Assembly: GCA_026182355.1 (NCBI GenBank)
Contig: JAPFBL010000309.1
Coordinates: 496,001-560,000 of the forward strand
DNA: 64,000 nucleotides
Reading direction: 5' to 3'
Origin: Hermatobates lingyangjiaoensis
Lineage: Eukaryota > Arthropoda > Insecta > Hemiptera > Hermatobatidae
The position numbers and the translations under genes are program-made. Below are positions 24,290 to 36,190 of this stretch, in pieces; position 1 is the first letter of the stretch, and each line of letters opens with the position of its first letter. Under the pieces are notes generated by a model. The model was not told the origin of the DNA. It searched no databases and was given only the letters and a program-made list of their open reading frames with translations.

Positions 24290-24520
24290 TTACACAAATC
24301 CCGTTTACCTCGTGAAGTTTTTAGATGTCCGACCGGTTTTGTACCTAATACATTAAGTAAGATCTTCATACTTAAGCTTAAGGTGTAAATTTAAGTAAGG
24401 ATTCTTTCTTTGAATATTTATTATTGAATAATGTCCTACTTGAAGATAGACTATGAGCGAAACCGATCAGACGGCTTTAACAACTATTCAAGAGGATTAA
24501 TGGATTCGTAAGGCATTATG
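24290..24520. repeat. Decayed relative of the family e foldback
   Basis: tttacctcgtgaag and gtccgaccggtttt at the left, and CTTGAAGATAG then GCGAAACCGATC at the right, are inverted and decayed versions of the family e arms at 12.6-13.0 kb. The right motif keeps TTGAAGA (again with U at core position 3) and GAAACCGAT. This shows family e existed here in more than one insertion. Confidence 0.45.
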
Positions 24521-25309
24521 AGTACATTTATAGATTATATATTAATTTTTGTTTAATGAAATACATTTTTTTAAATGGTCAAATTATTAAACTTTCAATA
24601 ATAATGAAATATAAAATTCTGGGATTGAGTTCAATAAACACCAAGTAGTCGAGTGTTAGGTGGTCAACAAGATGAATTTAGAACAACTTTCACCATTATT
24701 CATTTTAGTAAAATGTTTTCTGATATATAAATAGAAAAAAATGATAAACTGTTTGTGAAGAAAAGGCAAAAAAATAATTTAGGAGGGCAAACCATTGTAA
24801 AATTAACTATAAAATCCAGTTTCAAATTCTAAATACAGTGAAAGTAATTATATAGAAGTTTGTTTGCAAGTAAATATGAAAGGAGAGGAAATTTTTGATG
24901 AGTTGAAGGAAAAACTTCTGTTTTCATAAGCAGAAGGGTAGGACGATTAAATTTTGCGAAATAACTGGGCGGGCATTGTAAAAGAACAAAGGTCGACTGG
25001 GTGAAGCAAAGCGTGAAATTGGAGTCAGTCCAAAAGTGACTCAGAGGATGGCCCTTATTTCAATATTGTGCTGGAGGAGCGGAGACTGGGTGAGAGGTCC
25101 TATCTGGGCAGTCCCAGCCGGTTCTCTGTCACTTTCGGCCTCAAGACCTCTTACTCTTACCCCTCTGCTTCCCATAGTGCTCATTTTGTCAGAATACTTC
25201 ATTCATTACCTTACATGAGTTAGCAACGATGTTTGTGTACTCCATATATTTCATTAATATTTAGTATTATCATTTTCAACTAACAATCAAAAATTACATA
25301 ATTAAATGT
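24521..25309. other. Unassigned; GC-richer block at 24930-25215
   Basis: 24930-25215 has balanced composition. The plus strand has a 60-codon ORF (25036-25218) with repeated L, S, P and T, ending in a membrane-like C-terminus, with no family match I know. It may be an old coding fragment or part of an unrecognised repeat. Confidence 0.25.
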
Positions 25310-25324
25310 CATATATATATATAA

Positions 25325-25540
25325 CAATAAAAAGATTTCACATAAACACGTCAAATAAAAATCAATGAATAAACCACAATAAGAAATGGGAAAACAAGAC
25401 TAATATCTTTCAACCGTAACACGCGGTCTTCGTCAGAGTCAAAAACCCAACTGAGTCTTGTTTTCCTTGTCTTAGTCTTGTTTTCCCATTTCTTATTGTG
25501 ATTTGATCATTGATACTTATAACAAGAATGAAAAACTTGA
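25325..25540. mobile_element. HHR family b inverted pair
   Basis: The left arm (25326-25445, minus orientation) is a nearly full family b unit: tail, a cccatttcttattgtgg-like block, hammerhead, tttttgactctg. The right arm (25453-25540, plus) repeats the tail blocks but lacks the ribozyme core. A short TA tract (about 25310-25323) borders the left side. Confidence 0.7.
25398..25440 (-). ncRNA. Hammerhead ribozyme motif, family b (one stem III change)
   Basis: Minus strand: GACT 25437-25440, CTGACGA 25430-25436, stem II 25412-25429 (GACCG/CGGTT), GAA 25409-25411, AGATAT 25403-25408, U17 at 25402, AGTC 25398-25401. Stem I pairs perfectly. Stem III is AGATAT, not the palindromic AGATCT of better copies, so dimer pairing is weakened. 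Confidence 0.6.
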
Positions 25541-27875
25541 GCACAGTTCTCAGTTCTCTTATTCATGACCTGATTAAAGTAAAAGAAAGATCTCAGAGGT
25601 CGGAACATTCTTATTATCAAATCTCTTATTTGATATAAACAATCTAAGAAGAATCCATGAAGCCTTACTCATTATCAAAAGTTATCAAAAGAGTCGATTG
25701 TTACAATGTATATCATTGACATTTTCACTTTATAAGATATCATGGTTTTTGGTTCATACATTTTAAAGATTTTATTAGATTAGTTTGAATATGTTACAAT
25801 AAAACTAACGGTTTAAGATAAATTTATTCTAAAACGGAACTTAACTTGTAATTTTTTGTGAGAAGCGGAGACTGGGAGACTGTTAAGAATGATTAAGGAT
25901 ACTGCCAATAGAATACTGTAAAGTAAAGTTACTGTTACTGATGACTGTTATTGTTATGAAAGACTACTGTTACAGTTCTGAAGGATTACTGCCATGAGTG
26001 ATTTCCATTAATGTTTCTTTTTATTGCCCTTCTATGTATGATGTCATTAATGGAGCTCGTTTAAACTTCAAGAATATTAATTTACTTCAGTATTTCACCT
26101 TAAAAAAAGATTTGTTACTTTAACAAAATTCATTTCTACAAAAAATATGTTCAAGTAAAAGGTCGTTGTTTTAAAGGTTGAGCTGGTTTAATTATGAGAG
26201 TAGTTGGTCAAAGGGCAGAGGGACGCACGGTTGATTAAGCCACAAACAGGGTGCTCGGAGCGGTCGATCTGCTTGTCAATTAAGAGGCTATTGGTACGTC
26301 CAGAGTGGCACGCAGTTACCAACTCTTGCTTCAATTACTGCCAAATGTCAAACATTATTGACTATAATTGAGGATTCAAATCAAATTTCGTTAACTTTGA
26401 CCCCGTTTACAGATTCAAGTCTGTCTTAAGCAAGTAATCATATAAATTGTAATCACTAATGCATCTATGCGTAAATTATGTTTCAGTCCAATTTCCATAA
26501 GTTCTATGCCTTGTGAATTCAAATTAAACTAGCTTTTGAAGCATAAACTACTTTTGCTAGAGTGCGTGAATCTTAACTATGACTTCTCTCTCTCTATCCT
26601 ATATCAATGTTTGCTTATTTCAGTTGTTAGTGTTATAATATCAACGATTAACATATGATAAAAATACAATTATCCAATGAATATGAAACCAACAAAACGT
26701 TGTACATGTTAACTCCATTGTACGTAGAATAAGTAAAATTACACTTCAAAAATTTTGTTATATATTTGTTTTGATATCCTCTGAGCTAATATTTACTATG
26801 CAAAAACTATGTTATAATAATAATTTAAACATATAAAATTTTGATATTTCACCATTCACAAGTTTAAAGCGTCCGAAATTGATGTAGGTATTACTACAAT
26901 AATGCTACATTCTAATATTTTATGTGTAACCCACAGCTTGGATTGAACAAAATAAAATTTGACAAATATATGCAAATTTGACAAATTCTACAAATATATT
27001 TCATATTAGTATCAAATTAATAATAGAATAAAACGACTGTAATAACTCAAAACATTAGGTTACTAATTCTTCAAGTCTGTAGTTTCAGTAAATAACTAAT
27101 CATTACAAACTGTATGTGTAACTTAATATATTTGCATAAATATGTAGCGCATATAAAAAACTGCTAATATCTAACTCATTTCACGATGAAAGGATTGTTA
27201 TCATTACTTATTATTTTCCAGAAACTTCTGAATATTGGAAAATTTTATGTTAAACATGATACTGCAATTAATATTAAGTGTTGCCAAGTGAATTTGCACA
27301 GTTTGGCTTAAATATTCCCAAAAAGTTACTAAAAGACCCTGCTAAACTGTTGATTAAATTAAAGAACCAAAATAATTTAATTAAGAGAACTAGAAAAATA
27401 GTAAAGCTATATAAATATATAAAAATGAAATTTATCATTACATTTTAGCAGGAATCAAATCAAATGATGTCTCTTCGTTTTGATTGTATGATGAACAATA
27501 GAATGATAAGTATGATAACTATGATAATATGATAAGTATGATGAACACTGAACTTGATAAGTCGAAGGTATTTAAAAACCACTTCGCTACCTCCATACAT
27601 AAGTTATTACCAACTACTAAAGGAAATAATATATATACTAATGGTTCCTATGCAACACTAGAAGGTTTAATGACAAAGAAATATAGAGACACAAGTTGCC
27701 TTCCATTACTTTACATACACTCATCCTAGAAAATTAAATATCAGAATATATATATTATAATTTATTATTTGGAATATTAACTACAAATAGTAATAGTTAA
27801 ACTTGGAAAATTTCAACTTTTTATAAAATACTGAATAAAGGAATTATTTAAAACAACTTTAAACTTTATGATATA
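25541..27875. other. AT-rich sequence with simple repeats
   Basis: 25890-26000 has irregular ttactgttatga-like repeats. 26165-26340 is a GC-richer island (gacgcacggttg, tgctcggagcggtcgat) with no frame. 27489-27545 is a short tandem of atgataagt-type units; a similar aacatgata tract lies at 24190-24270. No gene recognised. Confidence 0.35.
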
Positions 27876-28185
27876 ATGGCTGCAAAAACTGACATTCTGC
27901 CAGCAGCCATTTTGAGTTACCCTCTCCCCCCCTCCTGATTGTTATGATGTTGTTATGATATAAAAGAAGATTTGTAGAATCTCGCCATTTTAAAACAATC
28001 ATGGCTACCAAGGTGTTTGACTATTTTTATCCAATAATGTTGTCTTAGAGGGATTTTAAAATGGCCGTACAGAATTAATGAGATGACTGTTATTTATATG
28101 ACCAATAATCAATTGTGATATTTTAATGGCTCTCCATGATTCTGCCAGCAACCATCTTTAGTCGCCCCCTCTCCTGACTCAAGAA
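27876..28185 (+). repeat. Diverged direct repeat, spacing about 250 bp
   Basis: atggctgcaaaaactgac, then attctgccagcagccat and a pyrimidine-rich ccctctccccccctcctga (27876-27940), recurs in changed form at 28125-28180 (attctgccagcaaccat, then ccccctctcctga). Origin unknown. Confidence 0.5.
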
Positions 28186-29280
28186 ACTCTTTTCACTCTG
28201 TCACTGTCATTCTAACTCTGTACTCCTTCTCTGTCTAATAATGAAGTAATTAAAAAACGGAAAGTCATGCAGACATTTTCTAACGAGGCTACATTAGATC
28301 ACGCCCTTCTACCATCACTTTTATTAAAACTTCATCCGCACCAACCATTATTTTACATAATAATATTATTATTTTACTTATTAGTAAGAAGATACATATC
28401 TTCTTACTTCACATCTGAAGCAAAATCAATAGATAAGACATTACAGATTATCAATGTGTGCATCAGTTAGCATTTTCCAATGAGAAATGAGTAATTCCGT
28501 TAAATCATAACGGTTTTAATTGTATTTATTTTCTCCATTTTATCAATTAAATGCAAAAAATAATTAAATATAATATTATTAAATAAAAGAAAATCTTGAT
28601 GATAATGTAAGTAATAAATTTAATGCAGCTAATTTGAAAGTGAAATTGAAAGCGAACAAGATAATAATGTCTTCAGGTCTACATTTACCATCAAGGAATA
28701 TATTTTTTTTGTGTAAGCATTATCTTTTCTTACTTTAATAGTAAACTTATAATCGTTTGTAGAATTTGGTTTAAACTAACTTTATTGAATTAGTAAATAA
28801 TATTGAACTATAAATTTGTATACATTTTACAAATCACTTTCTTTCACTAACCATAAAACTAGAAAATGTAAGATATTTGGTTAGTTTATTGCTGAACGAA
28901 TATAAACGTTGGTCCATTATAGCTTCTTAAACCTAAACTATATATTTGGTTGCAAATAATTAGTATTTCTGTAGTGATAAAACAATGGCAACATATAAAC
29001 CATAAAAGATGCCTATTAGGTTGAACCTATATATGGTTTTATACCATAACGATGAAAGGTAGGAAAAAAGATACTTTTGTTAGCCAATAAAATAATTTTA
29101 TTAATTTTGTTAGCTAATAGGTAATAATAGCTAATAGTTAGCTAATAGAAAACTTACAGAATTACTCTATTAACCTATTATCAAAATGTCTATTGTAATT
29201 TCTTAATTGTAACTAATTGCGCTTTTTATATATGTTTGATTATTGAATGATTGATTTATTTCTTATATTTCCTCTGTTTT
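28186..29280. other. AT-rich sequence with a gttagctaatag cluster
   Basis: 29090-29155 has several copies of gttagctaatag in both exact and near forms. The 67-codon ORF at 28267-28470 is leucine- and histidine-rich without a recognisable domain. Nothing else. Confidence 0.35.
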
Positions 29281-29448
29281 GTAGGTTTATGAAAAAGATT
29301 TTAAATAGAATTCAAAACGTTAGCATTGAGAGTTTAATTAAAACCTGAAGAACTGACCGAGTCCGGATCAACTTTAGTTTCAGTTTCACAGTCGGTACTT
29401 TTATCAATATTTATAGTACTATATATATATTATATATATATATATATA
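29281..29448 (+). repeat. Decayed family f PLE end with (TA)n
   Basis: The blocks gtaggtttatgaaaaag, ttttaaatag, aaaacgttagca, gagagtttaatt and cctgaagaactgaccgag follow the family f order, then a (TA)n-rich tract to 29448. GAAACGTT has decayed to AAAACGTT. Confidence 0.6.
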
Positions 29449-29592
29449 AACATCATTCAGAAACAACCCTAACTTGTTGTAACCTACAATCAACCAGTTA
29501 ATATACTGCAATATAATTCCTGAAAAGCTATATATATATATAGCTTATATATAAGCTAAATATAGCTTATATATAGTTGTTTCTGAATGATT
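29449..29592. repeat. Small inverted repeat with a TA-rich centre
   Basis: cattcagaaacaac (29453-29466) and its reverse complement gttgtttctgaatg (29574-29587) border a centre of repeated tatagctta. MITE-like shape, but no relatives elsewhere in the window. Confidence 0.5.
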
Positions 29593-29680
29593 GTTACAAT
29601 ACCTTCTAAATAAATGCTAATTTCTATATCTATCAGTATTCGTGTTACTTGTATTGTTCGAATGTATAATTAACTTAAGA

Positions 29681-29960
29681 TTTCACAATATACACGTGAA
29701 ATAGAAATCATCAAATAAACAACAGTAAGAAATGGAAAAAAACTGAATTACATCTTTCAACCAAAAAATATAGTCTTCATCAGAGTTCAGCTTATACTGA
29801 AGCAAGTGATTTAGAAACATCAGGCGTAGTGTTGAGAAAATTGGGGTGCAAAAGAGGTATTCTAAAGAGATTACAGTGCAGGAAAGAGAACAAAGGGCTG
29901 GGGAGATAAGTCAGGGTAAGCAAAAGAGTTCAGGAAGATGAAAGTAACGCACTATATGCA
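29681..29960 (-). mobile_element. Longer HHR family b copy with upstream body
   Basis: The minus strand reads a body segment (29820-29960; gaactcttttgcttaccc, ctctttcctgcactgtaat, tctcaacac), then CTGATGA near 29797, GGTTGAAAGATG, then the family b tail with ttcacgtg. The same body precedes the family b copy at 63.3 kb, so family b is not just a short terminal repeat but has at least 170 bp of sequence upstream of the ribozyme. No frame is conserved between them. Confidence 0.65.
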
Positions 29961-30049
29961 AGCTGTCAATCCTCGTAGGTAAAACTAATACACTTCTCAA
30001 TTCTGGGTTAAGCTTAAACAAACTATTACAAATGTTTATAGTATTTGAT

Positions 30050-30185
30050 GGAATATATATTATATTCCATCGCCGCTGTGCCTCCTCTGCCTGTGGACTC
30101 TTCGCCTCCTGATGACGACGATGGTCGAAATATAAAAGTGAGTTATTCCTGTGTCTATCTGTGTGCTATCATCTTTTTAATTGGT
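30050..30185 (+). mobile_element. HHR family c copy
   Basis: After a short TA tract comes GC-rich cgccgctgtgcctcctctgcc, the hammerhead at 30101-30142, and the family c tail gtgagttattcctgtgtct. There is no inverted partner here, so it is a solo half of the 38.5 kb palindrome. Confidence 0.65.
30101..30142 (+). ncRNA. Hammerhead ribozyme motif, family c (weak stem I)
   Basis: Core CTGATGA 30109-30115, stem II 30116-30126 (GAC/GTC, loop GATG), GAA 30127-30129, ATAT 30130-30133, A17 at 30134. Stem I (30101-30108 with 30135-30142) keeps only about half its pairs compared with 38672-38713. Core bases are intact. Confidence 0.5.
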
Positions 30186-30589
30186 TTTTATATATAATAT
30201 TATGAATTTGAAAGGTAAAACCTGAATAAGGTAGGTAAAGACAATTCTTAAATATTAGTTGTTGTACCTTTGTATATGAAGTACATTGAGTATGATAGAC
30301 TGTTAATCGAAATATAGAATCTTTAAATTGTTTCTTTTATTAATCCATTTTAATTAATGTTTTTCTAGATAAAAAAAAATGAACAAGTTAGGAAGGGCAT
30401 AGAGCATTTAAAATTAAACATAGTTTATCTTATATTCCTAATTTTACTTTTTTTTAAATATATATTTTAAAATATTTGAATCTCCCAGTAAGGCCACATA
30501 ACTTAAACTGAAATTAATTTTACTTTTCAGTTCGTAATATTTACTCACAATTAATTGAGTTTTGTTAAAATGACCTAATTAGAAAAAGG
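30186..30589. other. AT-rich sequence, nothing recognised
   Basis: No structure or frame seen. Confidence 0.4.
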
Positions 30590-30742
30590 TTTCTGGGATA
30601 GCAAGAAAATTAACCTTAAATGAATTATAAGGAAAAATGTTCAGTGCAGAAACTGCTGCAGACTCTAACAGTATATGTTTGAGAGAAGCCTTGCTGCAAT
30701 TATACACCAATAAATAAAAAGTATCTCTATGATATGAATTCA
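30590..30742 (+). pseudogene. PLE N-terminal coding relic, copy 1
   Basis: 30637-30717 reads MFSAETAADSNSICLREA, then LLQLYTNK and stop. The pattern ICLRE-x-LLP-x-YTN matches the N-terminal region seen next to PLE/HHR elements at 50-55 kb. It shares a downstream tail (agtatctctatgatatgaat) with 32057-32202, so both derive from one family. No start or RT domain is present. Confidence 0.55.
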
Positions 30743-31257
30743 ATTAATGCACAGCTTTGTTTTATAATTTCTTAGTCTATTTTAATTACAAAAAAAAACA
30801 TTCACTTATTTATGTTCGTCAATTATTATTATTTTACGAAGGAACACTCTTTTTAAGCTTTTGAGCAACAATTGATATTTGCTAGGGAAATTGTTGGGAA
30901 GTTAAAACAAGTAGGTTTTTCTATCACCGTACAACATTTTCTACAAATCGTATAAAATTATACATTATGTTTTAGATCCGTCATTAGAATATTTAGTAAA
31001 ATAAATATGTATATAGAGGGATCATCTAAAATGATTATAGTTATACTAATCACAATATTCAGAATATGTTAATTAAACACTTTCCTAGGAATGTGGAATG
31101 CAATATTTTAATATCTTTTTTTTCTTTCAATTTTTATTAAAAGGTTCATTAGTTGTTTATCAAACAAAATAATAATGATTTACACTTTGGATAATAGTTG
31201 TATTAGTAAAAAAAAAATATGCTAAAGTAAACATAAAATATTTTCTTTTTTTTTTGT

Positions 31258-31400
31258 AGAAAGCGGTCAACAGGAACACGCTGTGCATGCCATTCTCTTC
31301 CCTAGAGGGAGAAACTTTTTCCGGGCTTGCCAACTCCAGCTTCCTTTAATCCCTAGAAACTTCGTAAAAATAAGCCAAAATCGGTATACATTTTTATTTT
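31258..31400 (+). other. Possible 3' terminal exon (acceptor plus GC-richer tail)
   Basis: A long pyrimidine tract ends in tttttgtag at 31258, followed by 110 bases of clearly GC-richer DNA. All three frames give short peptides: frame 1 ends after about 29 codons, frame 2 after 14, frame 3 stays open about 46 codons (SGQQEHAVHAILFPRGR at its start). None has a known domain, so phase and reality are undecided. It is one of the few exon-like signals in the window. Confidence 0.25.
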
Positions 31401-31759
31401 GAACTAAAACTTTTTTGACAAGCAAAATAAATGCACTATTAAACTAAAAATTAAATATATTTTTTTTTAGCTTTATATACCGAAAACATTTATATCTTGT
31501 GTTTAGTTGTTATTCTGTTGTATAGAAATGTGAAGTATTAACATATATTTTTTTGTTTATATTTCACGAGCCAACATTTGACATGTTCATTCTATTTATA
31601 ACTATACTCTGTAAATAAACTGTTAAAATTAGCTGCAGCTTTTGCCTTGACCTTTTTACTGATGTTTACAGTGAGTCAAAGATATTTTCCAAAGAAGTTC
31701 AGGTAAATACATGAAGATTTGGATGATAAAGTGTTACACTAAACTATATTTAAACCCCA
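31401..31759. other. AT-rich sequence, nothing recognised
   Basis: Nothing beyond T-rich tracts. Confidence 0.35.
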
Positions 31760-31936
31760 TTAATATCGGTAAAACTAACACTATTAAAAGAAATATTATA
31801 ACTGTGGTTAACACGTTTCGTACAAAAAATTAAAAAAAAAATCGTAAGGTGGTTGTTTTTTTTTTAATTTTAAATGCGTAGCTTGTTAACCTTAGTTATA
31901 GTCTTTCTTTTAATAGTGTTAGTTTTACCGTTATTA
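31760..31936. mobile_element. MITE-like palindrome
   Basis: The arms (31760-31840 and 31857-31936) are near reverse complements: ttaatatcggtaaaactaac at the left, and its inverse ending ccgttattaa at the right. The ends contain TTAA/TTAT, possibly a TTAA-type target. No coding capacity, and no second copy in the window. Confidence 0.55.
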
Positions 31937-32056
31937 AAGCGAGTAATTGATATGAATTAATTAACCGATATTAAATAGAGTTTATTGTTTCGCTTCATCA
32001 TCTATATCTTCATGTATTTACCAGAACTCTTCTGTAAAATATCATTGACTCACCGT

Positions 32057-32202
32057 AAACTAGTTAGAAGAGTAGAAAACCTTAGCAAAAAAGTGGTCAG
32101 TGCAAAAGCTGCTGCAAACTCTAACAGTATATGTTTGAGAGAAGACTTGCTGCCATTAAACACCAATAAATACACAGTATCTCTATGATATGAATTCAAG
32201 TT
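32057..32202 (+). pseudogene. PLE N-terminal coding relic, copy 2
   Basis: The frame ending at 32188 reads LVRRVENLSKKVVSAKAAAN, followed by SICLRED-LLP and TNKY, then stop. It has the same signature as 30637-30717 and the pieces at 50-55 kb: a basic helix, then CLRE-x-LLP-x-x-TN. The shared tail agtatctctatgatatgaat ends at about 32201. It is the best preserved N-terminal relic of this subfamily, but it lacks the RT. Confidence 0.6.
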
Positions 32203-34404
32203 TATAATTGATAACCACTAATGAAGTTTCAAGATAATCTTGATCACATTCCGAGATTAAATAATAGCTATTTAAGAAATCTATAGATGACAATCTTGAA
32301 GAACAATAATTAAGCACTTAGTTCTTCTTAATAAATCCATGAAAATAATAAAATTAATTATGTTTAATGTATCCTTAGGACATAATATCTGTCATTATAT
32401 TAGAAGGATTTAGGTTAATTAGATAAAGTAGTACTCATGGTATAAGTTTGAATAAATGTCATATAATTAACTTAGGAATGAAGATATAAATTACTCGCGG
32501 GTAAAATTATTTTTTCTGGTAATAATATTGAAGTAAAAAATAATTATAATTTACACGAATGTTGTTGATTTTTACCTGAATAAAAAGGGGAGATAATATT
32601 TCTTGTATTTTGTAGAAATCTTAAAATATCTGTTACAGGTTGAATGGTAAAAGAGACTTGACAACCAAATAAATCAATATATATTCTTCTTTAATACAAA
32701 CGATCTTCAGTTTAATTTTTTATTACAATTAACTACCACTATTTATTAGAATTGTTTAATAGTAATAAGGTTTTTCTTACTTTTCATTGAATTTTTATGT
32801 TTACTTTGATTTGTCTGGTCTTTTGTTATCTTTCTTTATCTTTTACGTCATTTCAAACTCTGTCATGATTTTTCCTAAACTCAATACAGCACGAGATTGC
32901 TAATTTTAGTTGTTTCAGTTCATGTGTGACTCTATGAAAGTAGAAATATTATTTATTTGAAATGTTATAAGAAAAGAAATGTTCTTTTTATACACCTGAT
33001 ATTTCTAGTTTAATATTTTTAAGTCAAAGCTCTTGAAGTCTACCATTTTTTTGGTTAATGTTTATAAGGACTATTTGAAGTGGATATAGATCCAAGCCTT
33101 TATCTTTTATCAAAACTTGACCACTTTTGCAGAGCACGCTGCATAAGCTCAAATGTGCCATCATAAAACATTACTTTTCTTATAACAATGTTATCTGCAT
33201 ATCCTTGCATATCCTAGCATTGATTATTTAGAGTATCTACTAGGTCATCAAACCATTGTTTACCACAATAGATGCAATGTGAAGGTTCAATTTCACACTT
33301 GTAACCTTTACTGAAACTATTCTAGCCTTAAATTGTTATACTTAATTTTTAACATTTCGGAAAAAACATTCATTAATCCATTTTTAATTAATAAATTTGA
33401 TAACGAGTTATCAAAAGTGCAATCAATATCTAAGAACCAGTCCAGAGTAATTTTTTAAAACTCAAGGAGTTTTAAACTTGTTTAAAACTTAAAACTATTT
33501 AAACAAACTTTTTTTTTTTAACTAGCCCTACTGACTTGACATTCAGTTAGGTGTTTTTTTCTTACAAAGAATTCTTTTCACCGATATCAGATTATTATAA
33601 TTATTATTATAATATTATATTGATTAGGATCATTATTAATTCAAAGCTCATTGCTTAGAGAATGCATCCTTTTTAGTTACATGCTCAGCTTGGCTGTATC
33701 TGTTCTAATCTGTCCACCATTGTCGTAAATAATTTATAATACTATAGGTTATTATTAAGAAACCTATTTTTGAAGCCCTGTGACTCATAATTTTCTAGGA
33801 TATATACTGACCTATATTAAGAAACTTATTTGGCAAAAATTTATCATTTTGGCTGCAATTTTATAACTACTCTGTTTAATGTAATATTATACTGTGAGAT
33901 CATGAAATAATCGTATCAAGAATACACCATATACAAAATATAAAGTTTCATAAATCACCAGAGAAGTGGCTTTGAAGCCTGAGAAAATCTGAAGCCGCTT
34001 TGTCATATTAAACAAAGAAGTATTTTCTTCCTGCGTTAATGTATCTCAAAAACAATGGAGCTCTTAAACAAAACAAAAGCTTTAAGTCTGACATTAAGAT
34101 CTGTTAAATGGTGCGATATGCAGATTCATAATAACATTTTTCTTGGACAAGAATCCATCACCCTGGAAAATATAAAATATATGATTTGGATCTGTTTATG
34201 TGATTAAAAATGTGTTAAATTTCTTTTAACTTTAGTTTTTAAATTTCTGCCTGAATTGTAGTTAAAAATTGAAATATTATATGTATTCCTTATGGTCTAT
34301 AAATAATTGACTCACAAATTTATAACTAAACCGAAACAAATACTCCAGTGATCAGTTCTAATCCATATATTTCACCATAATGGAGGACAGGTTATATTAC
34401 TGAC
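32203..34404. other. AT-rich sequence, nothing recognised
   Basis: No repeats or motifs beyond short TAT runs. 33460-33515 has overlapping tttaaac/gtttaaa palindromes. Confidence 0.45.
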
Positions 34405-34690
34405 AACCTGATTGCCACTGAACTGGTAGATCCGAGGTTCAATACCCACTCTGACCCTCGATTTATTTACGTGGGAAGTGAATAAATCTAAGCACGTCAT
34501 CTTTTGTAGTGGATGTGAGGCCATCGGTCCCTAGCCTTTACGATGTCTGGTACCAGTTAATGATCCTTACTATAAATACACTTGAGTTAGGCAGAATTTA
34601 GGAATCCCAATGTAGAATCAATCTTCGTCACATGGTATCACTAATGACATGATATTTTTATACAGTCCTTCCCAAACATTACATTTCTGT
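34405..34690 (+). mobile_element. tRNA-derived SINE, copy 2
   Basis: Box-B-like gaggttcaatacccac (34434-34449) is followed by the same 11-base hairpin as copy 1, with one change (GATTTATTTAC 34460-34470, GTGAATAAATC 34478-34488). Then comes gcacgtcat and a tail block with aaatacacttgagttagg and tttaggaatcccaatgt, shared with copy 3. Box A is degenerate. Confidence 0.7.
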
Positions 34691-36190
34691 GTCTGGTTAT
34701 ATTTACTGCTTTAGATGTAATAATAAAAGAGATATTCACAGAAACCATTTTCAATAAAAAATTAATGGTGAATATTAAATATAGTAATAATGAAGCATAG
34801 TTACTTAATAATAATGGCAAAGATCATTGCCAAATAATCTTCTTCATACGTCCTTTCATTTCATTAAGTCTGATGAGTTGAATCTTAAATGAAATAAGAA
34901 AAGTTAATAGATTTTACAATATATCAGTAAAAAGTTTAGTAACTTCTCAGGAATTTGTAGGTTCAAACTTTTAATTAATGTATATCAACTTGACAAGATG
35001 TCTAATTACTAAAAACGAATCAGCCTGGAATAAACTCAGTCAATCACCTGGACCTCAGTCAACAAAAAGTTACCCCGAACAAACCTACTAATGAAAAACA
35101 CTCCCTTTCCCTTATAAATTTCAAAGTCTTGTGAATATTGATGAAGCTTTATCGAGGAAGTTAAATAGCTCTTTTATTGTATTAAGCAAATCTTCAATTA
35201 AGATTAAGAGCGTATTATTTTTTTTAATTTCTAATTTAAATTAAGGAACAGAAAAATAAAGTCAGTGCATTACTAACTCTACGTTACTATTCTTATCATA
35301 TTAATTTCAAAGTGATAATTATATTGAAATGATACTCATTAATTTAGTGATAATAGTTACATTGTTTTTTGATTCTATATAAAAACATTTCTCTCATCAT
35401 TGATTGTTCTTCTTCTTTGTACTTCCGAGACTTTTTTAGTGGGACGTTTGATGGCCACTCATTCCATCTTTATCAGCAACAGTGCAAATTAGTGAAATCA
35501 ATTCTGTGCAAAAGAGCCTTTCAGACAATCAAATTAAATTGACATCTTAAGAGAAGATAAATAACTTTTTTACGTTGCATGTTACCTAAATACTTGTTTC
35601 GGTTACACACAAGTAAGTTACTTAAAAAAAAACATGCGTAACTTAAGTTTCATTTAATAAATACTTAAATTACATGCCTGAAAATCCTTTTTATAACTCA
35701 CTTCTTTTATTAAATTTTATATCTTAAAAAACATTTATTTTTTACCTAACTGAATTTTTGTGTCTGTAAAATATTTTCACTTCTTTAACTGTTCTCTTAA
35801 TTATTTTAATTTATAACGAAAATTCTATTATGTTGGATAAAGAATTAAAATTTTCCTGATTGTAAGTTTTTATAACCTGACGTTACCACGGCATAGTTGG
35901 CTGAAACTCCTTTTTAATCTATTTCAGAAAATCAAAATTGTATTTTACTCGTATTATCATTTATTAAACGAACATAGTAATATTATATTTTTTTAAAAAT
36001 AAATAAATTCACATAAATCTGAAAAGTAGTCTATTGAACATTTTATATTGTTTTATCATAAATATTTTTCTGTGACGTTAAGCACCAAAATCATGAATAG
36101 TTGTAAATGTGACAAACTGCTCTTGGTTATTTGTTTACATTTTGAGCTTGCCTGATGAAGGTTTTGTTGCCGACTGGTTATGTTTTATAT
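34691..36190. other. AT-rich sequence, nothing recognised
   Basis: No motif recognised. The short ggcctgatgaagg-like text at 36150 (gcctgatgaaggttttgttg) resembles a hammerhead box but lacks the rest. Confidence 0.4.

Noticed and set aside
36140..36180. gcctgatgaaggttttgttg, a lone CUGANGA-like box
   Set aside because: No stem II with GAAA, and no stem I partner; chance match.
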